Origin: Prevotella sp.
GTDB lineage: Bacteria > Bacteroidota > Bacteroidia > Bacteroidales > Bacteroidaceae
Length of the DNA stretch: 10,030 nt
NCBI GenBank assembly: GCA_021203915.1
Contig: JAJQAI010000076.1
Location: 1 to 10,030 of the forward strand
Direction of reading: 5' to 3'
The notes below the pieces were generated by a model, which made no database searches, was not told where the DNA came from, and was given only the letters and a program-made list of their open reading frames with translations. Both the position numbers and the translations under genes were made by a program. How positions within the stretch are numbered: position 1 is the stretch's first letter; every line of letters starts with the position of its first letter. This document shows, in pieces, positions 7,899 through 10,030 of the stretch.

Positions 7899-8510
7899 AT
7901 GATGGACCAAAAATACCCCTCTGAATTATTTGAAAAAGCAGTTTCCGAATTTGCTCTTCTCCCAGGCATCGGGCAAAGAACCGCTATGAGGTTGGTACTT
8001 TTTTTACTTAGACAAGATAAGGAAAAAGTAGAACGCTTTTCTCAGGCGATAAATCAAATGCGTCAAGAGATAAAGTATTGCAAAGTCTGTCATAATATTA
8101 GTGATACTGAAGTTTGTCCTATTTGCTCTCAGACCTCACGTGATGCCTCTCTTATTTGCGTGGTGGAAAACATCCAAGATGTTTTGGCAATTGAAAATAC
8201 TCAGCAATTTTCTGGTCTTTATCATGTTCTTGGAGGACTGATTTCTCCAATGGATGGCATAGGGCCTAAAGATATAGAACTAGCCTCACTCGTTGAGCGT
8301 GTTAAACAAGGTGGCATCAGCGAGGTGATACTTGCTCTTAGCCCAACGATGGAGGGAGATACCACTAATTTTTATATCTCAAGAAAACTATCACCTTTGG
8401 GCGTCAAACTATCTATAATTGCTCGCGGTGTGGCAATAGGAAATGAACTTGAGTATACAGATGAGGTAACCCTAGGACGTTCTATCATAGATCGTAAGCC
8501 ATTTAGCTAA
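7899..8510 (+). CDS. recR: Recombination mediator protein RecR
   Basis: RecR acts with RecO (and RecF) to load RecA onto gapped single-stranded DNA covered by SSB. The 203-residue protein shows the family order: a helix-hairpin-helix near the N-terminus ([12 protein letters not shown], 21-32); a four-cysteine zinc site C61-x2-C64 and C73-x2-C76; then a Toprim domain starting [14 protein letters not shown] (86-99) with [12 protein letters not shown] (112-123) and [15 protein letters not shown] (146-160). The C-terminal part has [29 protein letters not shown] sequence (175-199) typical of RecR. Length is standard (about 200). Two ATGs stand in tandem at the start; the first is used here. It is the first gene after a good promoter, and a membrane protein gene follows 24 nt after its stop. 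Confidence 0.98.
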   Translation: MMDQKYPSELFEKAVSEFALLPGIGQRTAMRLVLFLLRQDKEKVERFSQAINQMRQEIKYCKVCHNISDTEVCPICSQTSRDASLICVVENIQDVLAIENTQQFSGLYHVLGGLISPMDGIGPKDIELASLVERVKQGGISEVILALSPTMEGDTTNFYISRKLSPLGVKLSIIARGVAIGNELEYTDEVTLGRSIIDRKPFS

Positions 8511-8534
8511 TAGCAAAAGGGAGATATTTTGTCA

Positions 8535-8963
8535 ATGAAAAGAACAATGAGAATTTTGAAGGTAGAACTATTTGTCGCTGTCATAATATCATTGATTATT
8601 GTAGCGCTTTATGAAACGCTCCTACTTCCGGTAGGCGTAGCAGAAAGTAATAAGAATTTAGAGTTCATTTTTTCTTGCATAATGGAACTTCTTACCATAT
8701 GCTTTATTCCTCTTTCGCTTCGTCTATTTAAGTTCTCAAAAGTGCAGCAGGCTCTAAAGTCTACGCCAGAGAAGTCTTTACTTTTTTGGGGCTCCATTAG
8801 AATGTCTCTACTAACTGTTCCAATGGTTATAAATACTATCTTGTATTATTTATTCCAAAATGTTGCCTTTGGATATATGGCAATCGTTGGTCTTATTTGT
8901 CTTATTTTTATCTATCCCAGTTGGGGTAGATGTACCTCTGAAGTAACTTTTTCTAAGGAGTGA
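8535..8963 (+). CDS. Small conserved membrane protein of unknown function
   Basis: A 142-residue protein with four predicted membrane helices, at about 8-30, 42-62, 84-106 and 110-128, and short basic loops (FKFSKVQQALKSTPEK at 66-80). It ends with a conserved-looking YPSWGRCTSE (127-136). I do not recognise a named family with a known function. From memory, similar proteins ending in YPS-x-GRC occur in other Bacteroidales beside recR and a glycosyltransferase. The ATG at 8535 is chosen; an in-frame TTG at 8529 would add two residues and is closer (5 nt) to the Shine-Dalgarno-like AGGGAG at 8518-8523. Its stop overlaps the next start by 4 nt (GTGA), which suggests translational coupling with the glycosyltransferase. 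A role in membrane or envelope glycan work is only inferred from that. Confidence 0.8.
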   Translation: MKRTMRILKVELFVAVIISLIIVALYETLLLPVGVAESNKNLEFIFSCIMELLTICFIPLSLRLFKFSKVQQALKSTPEKSLLFWGSIRMSLLTVPMVINTILYYLFQNVAFGYMAIVGLICLIFIYPSWGRCTSEVTFSKE

Positions 8964-10030
8964 AACTTTCGGTAATCATAGTAAATTATAATGTCAAGCA
9001 TTATCTACAACAATGTATAGATAGTGTTAAAAGGGCTACTCAAGATATTGAGACCAAAATTTATGTTGTTGACAATCACTCGCGTGACAATAGCGTTGAA
9101 TACATAAAGAGAAAGAATAGGGATATAAAAATTATAGCCTCTAAACATAATTACGGCTTCGCACGTGCTAACAATATGGCTATTACACGCTCTAAAAGCG
9201 ATTATATCCTACTACTTAATCCCGATACCTTCGTTGGAGAAAATACAATAAAAGATTGTCTTGAGTTTATTGAAACTCATCAAAACGTTGGAGGAATAGG
9301 GGTTAGGATGCTTAAATGCGATGGTACATCTGCTCGAGAAAGTCGACGTGGCATGCCTACACCGATGGTATCATTTTATAAAATGTGCGGACTATGCTCT
9401 CGTTTCCCAAAAAGCAAACGCTTTGGAAAATATTATATGGGTTACCTTCCATGGGATGAGCCTTCAAAAATAGAAGTTATCAGTGGAGCTTTCTTTATGG
9501 TGAGCAAGGATGCTCTTGATAAGGTAGGACTTTTGGACGAGGACTTCTTTATGTATGGAGAGGATATAGACCTATCATATAGGCTTCTTAAGGCCGGATA
9601 TGATAATTGGTACCTCCCAACAAAGATTTTACATTACAAAGGTGAGAGTACCGAGAAATCTTCCTTTAGATACATCCACGTCTTTTATAGAGCCATGATA
9701 ATCTTCTTTAGAAAGCATTACGGACATCTAGGATTTTGGTTTAGTATACCTATTAAGATTGCCATTTATGTTAGAGCAGCATTTGCTCTTATGAAGATAT
9801 CTTCTGAGCATATAAGAAAAACACTTGGATTCTTCTCCTATAAAAGAAAGCAAATACCAACGTATTTATTCTTTGGAAGTGAGCAGGCGATTACTAAATG
9901 TAGAAGAATTGCTGATAATAACGGACTTACAGCTAAGTTCTTCCGTTGTGAAGAGGCAACTCACCCTTTGGGCCATATTGATTTAATAAACCAAGATGAA
10001 ATACAGGGTTTAACTTATTTGGTTTACGAT
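8960..10030 (+). CDS. Family 2 glycosyltransferase with C-terminal extension (3' partial)
   Basis: An inverting GT-A glycosyltransferase, probably adding a sugar (rhamnosyltransferase-like by family resemblance) to an envelope polysaccharide or lipid-linked glycan at the inner membrane face. 357 codons are open to the window end with no stop. The start is GTG (8960-8962), giving MKLSVIIVNYNV, the usual family beginning; the next in-frame ATG is at codon 73, inside the fold. Motifs are VDNHSRD (37-43), the metal-binding-type NPDT (87-90), SGAFFM (175-180), DEDFFMYGEDIDLSYR (193-208) and HYKGEST (225-231). A hydrophobic or amphipathic stretch lies at about 256-281. Residues 298-357 then form an extra alpha/beta-looking part (PTYLFFGSEQAITKCRR...) continuing past the edge. 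It overlaps the upstream membrane gene by 4 nt. Sugar donor and acceptor cannot be read from sequence. Confidence 0.92.
   Translation, partial: MKLSVIIVNYNVKHYLQQCIDSVKRATQDIETKIYVVDNHSRDNSVEYIKRKNRDIKIIASKHNYGFARANNMAITRSKSDYILLLNPDTFVGENTIKDCLEFIETHQNVGGIGVRMLKCDGTSARESRRGMPTPMVSFYKMCGLCSRFPKSKRFGKYYMGYLPWDEPSKIEVISGAFFMVSKDALDKVGLLDEDFFMYGEDIDLSYRLLKAGYDNWYLPTKILHYKGESTEKSSFRYIHVFYRAMIIFFRKHYGHLGFWFSIPIKIAIYVRAAFALMKISSEHIRKTLGFFSYKRKQIPTYLFFGSEQAITKCRRIADNNGLTAKFFRCEEATHPLGHIDLINQDEIQGLTYLVYD

Overview
The window looks like chromosomal core DNA from a member of the Bacteroidales (Bacteroidota), probably Prevotella- or Bacteroides-like; I cannot place it to genus. Four things point there. 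The F-type ATP synthase genes run a-c-b-delta-alpha-gamma, without beta and epsilon. The alpha subunit carries an extra segment of a kind I associate with this phylum. Promoter -7 boxes read TAnnTTTG with an upstream TTG or TTTG. Starts are preceded by A/T-rich DNA rather than good Shine-Dalgarno sites. I see no phage, transposon, CRISPR, tRNA or rRNA.

Left half (1-4784): the end of an ATP synthase operon on the + strand, in the order atpB (cut by the window edge), atpE, atpF, atpH, atpA, atpG. It encodes the membrane ion channel (a, c), the peripheral stalk (b, delta), the alpha part of the catalytic head and the gamma rotor. Beta (atpD) and epsilon (atpC) are absent here and are expected upstream. 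A perfect GC-rich hairpin sits between atpE and atpF, and a strong hairpin ends the operon. That end hairpin also lies just past the stop of the convergent gene glnS, so it can serve both strands.

Middle (4804-7725): two minus-strand genes, glnS (glutaminyl-tRNA synthetase) and, upstream of it, mltG (peptidoglycan endolytic transglycosylase). An A/T-rich 186-bp gap separates them and carries a -7-like box close to glnS.

Right part (7726-10030): a 173-bp divergent promoter region drives mltG leftward and a + strand cluster rightward. The cluster is recR (recombination repair), a small four-helix membrane protein of unknown function, and a family 2 glycosyltransferase that overlaps the membrane gene by 4 nt and runs off the window. 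Its GTG start and missing stop make it easy to overlook. Its C-terminus has an extra alpha/beta segment joined directly to the membrane-associated region.

I found no convincing previously undescribed system. The most useful leads are the atpE-atpF hairpin, the possible pseudoknot at the operon end, the glycosyltransferase C-terminal domain, and the recR/membrane protein/glycosyltransferase cluster.
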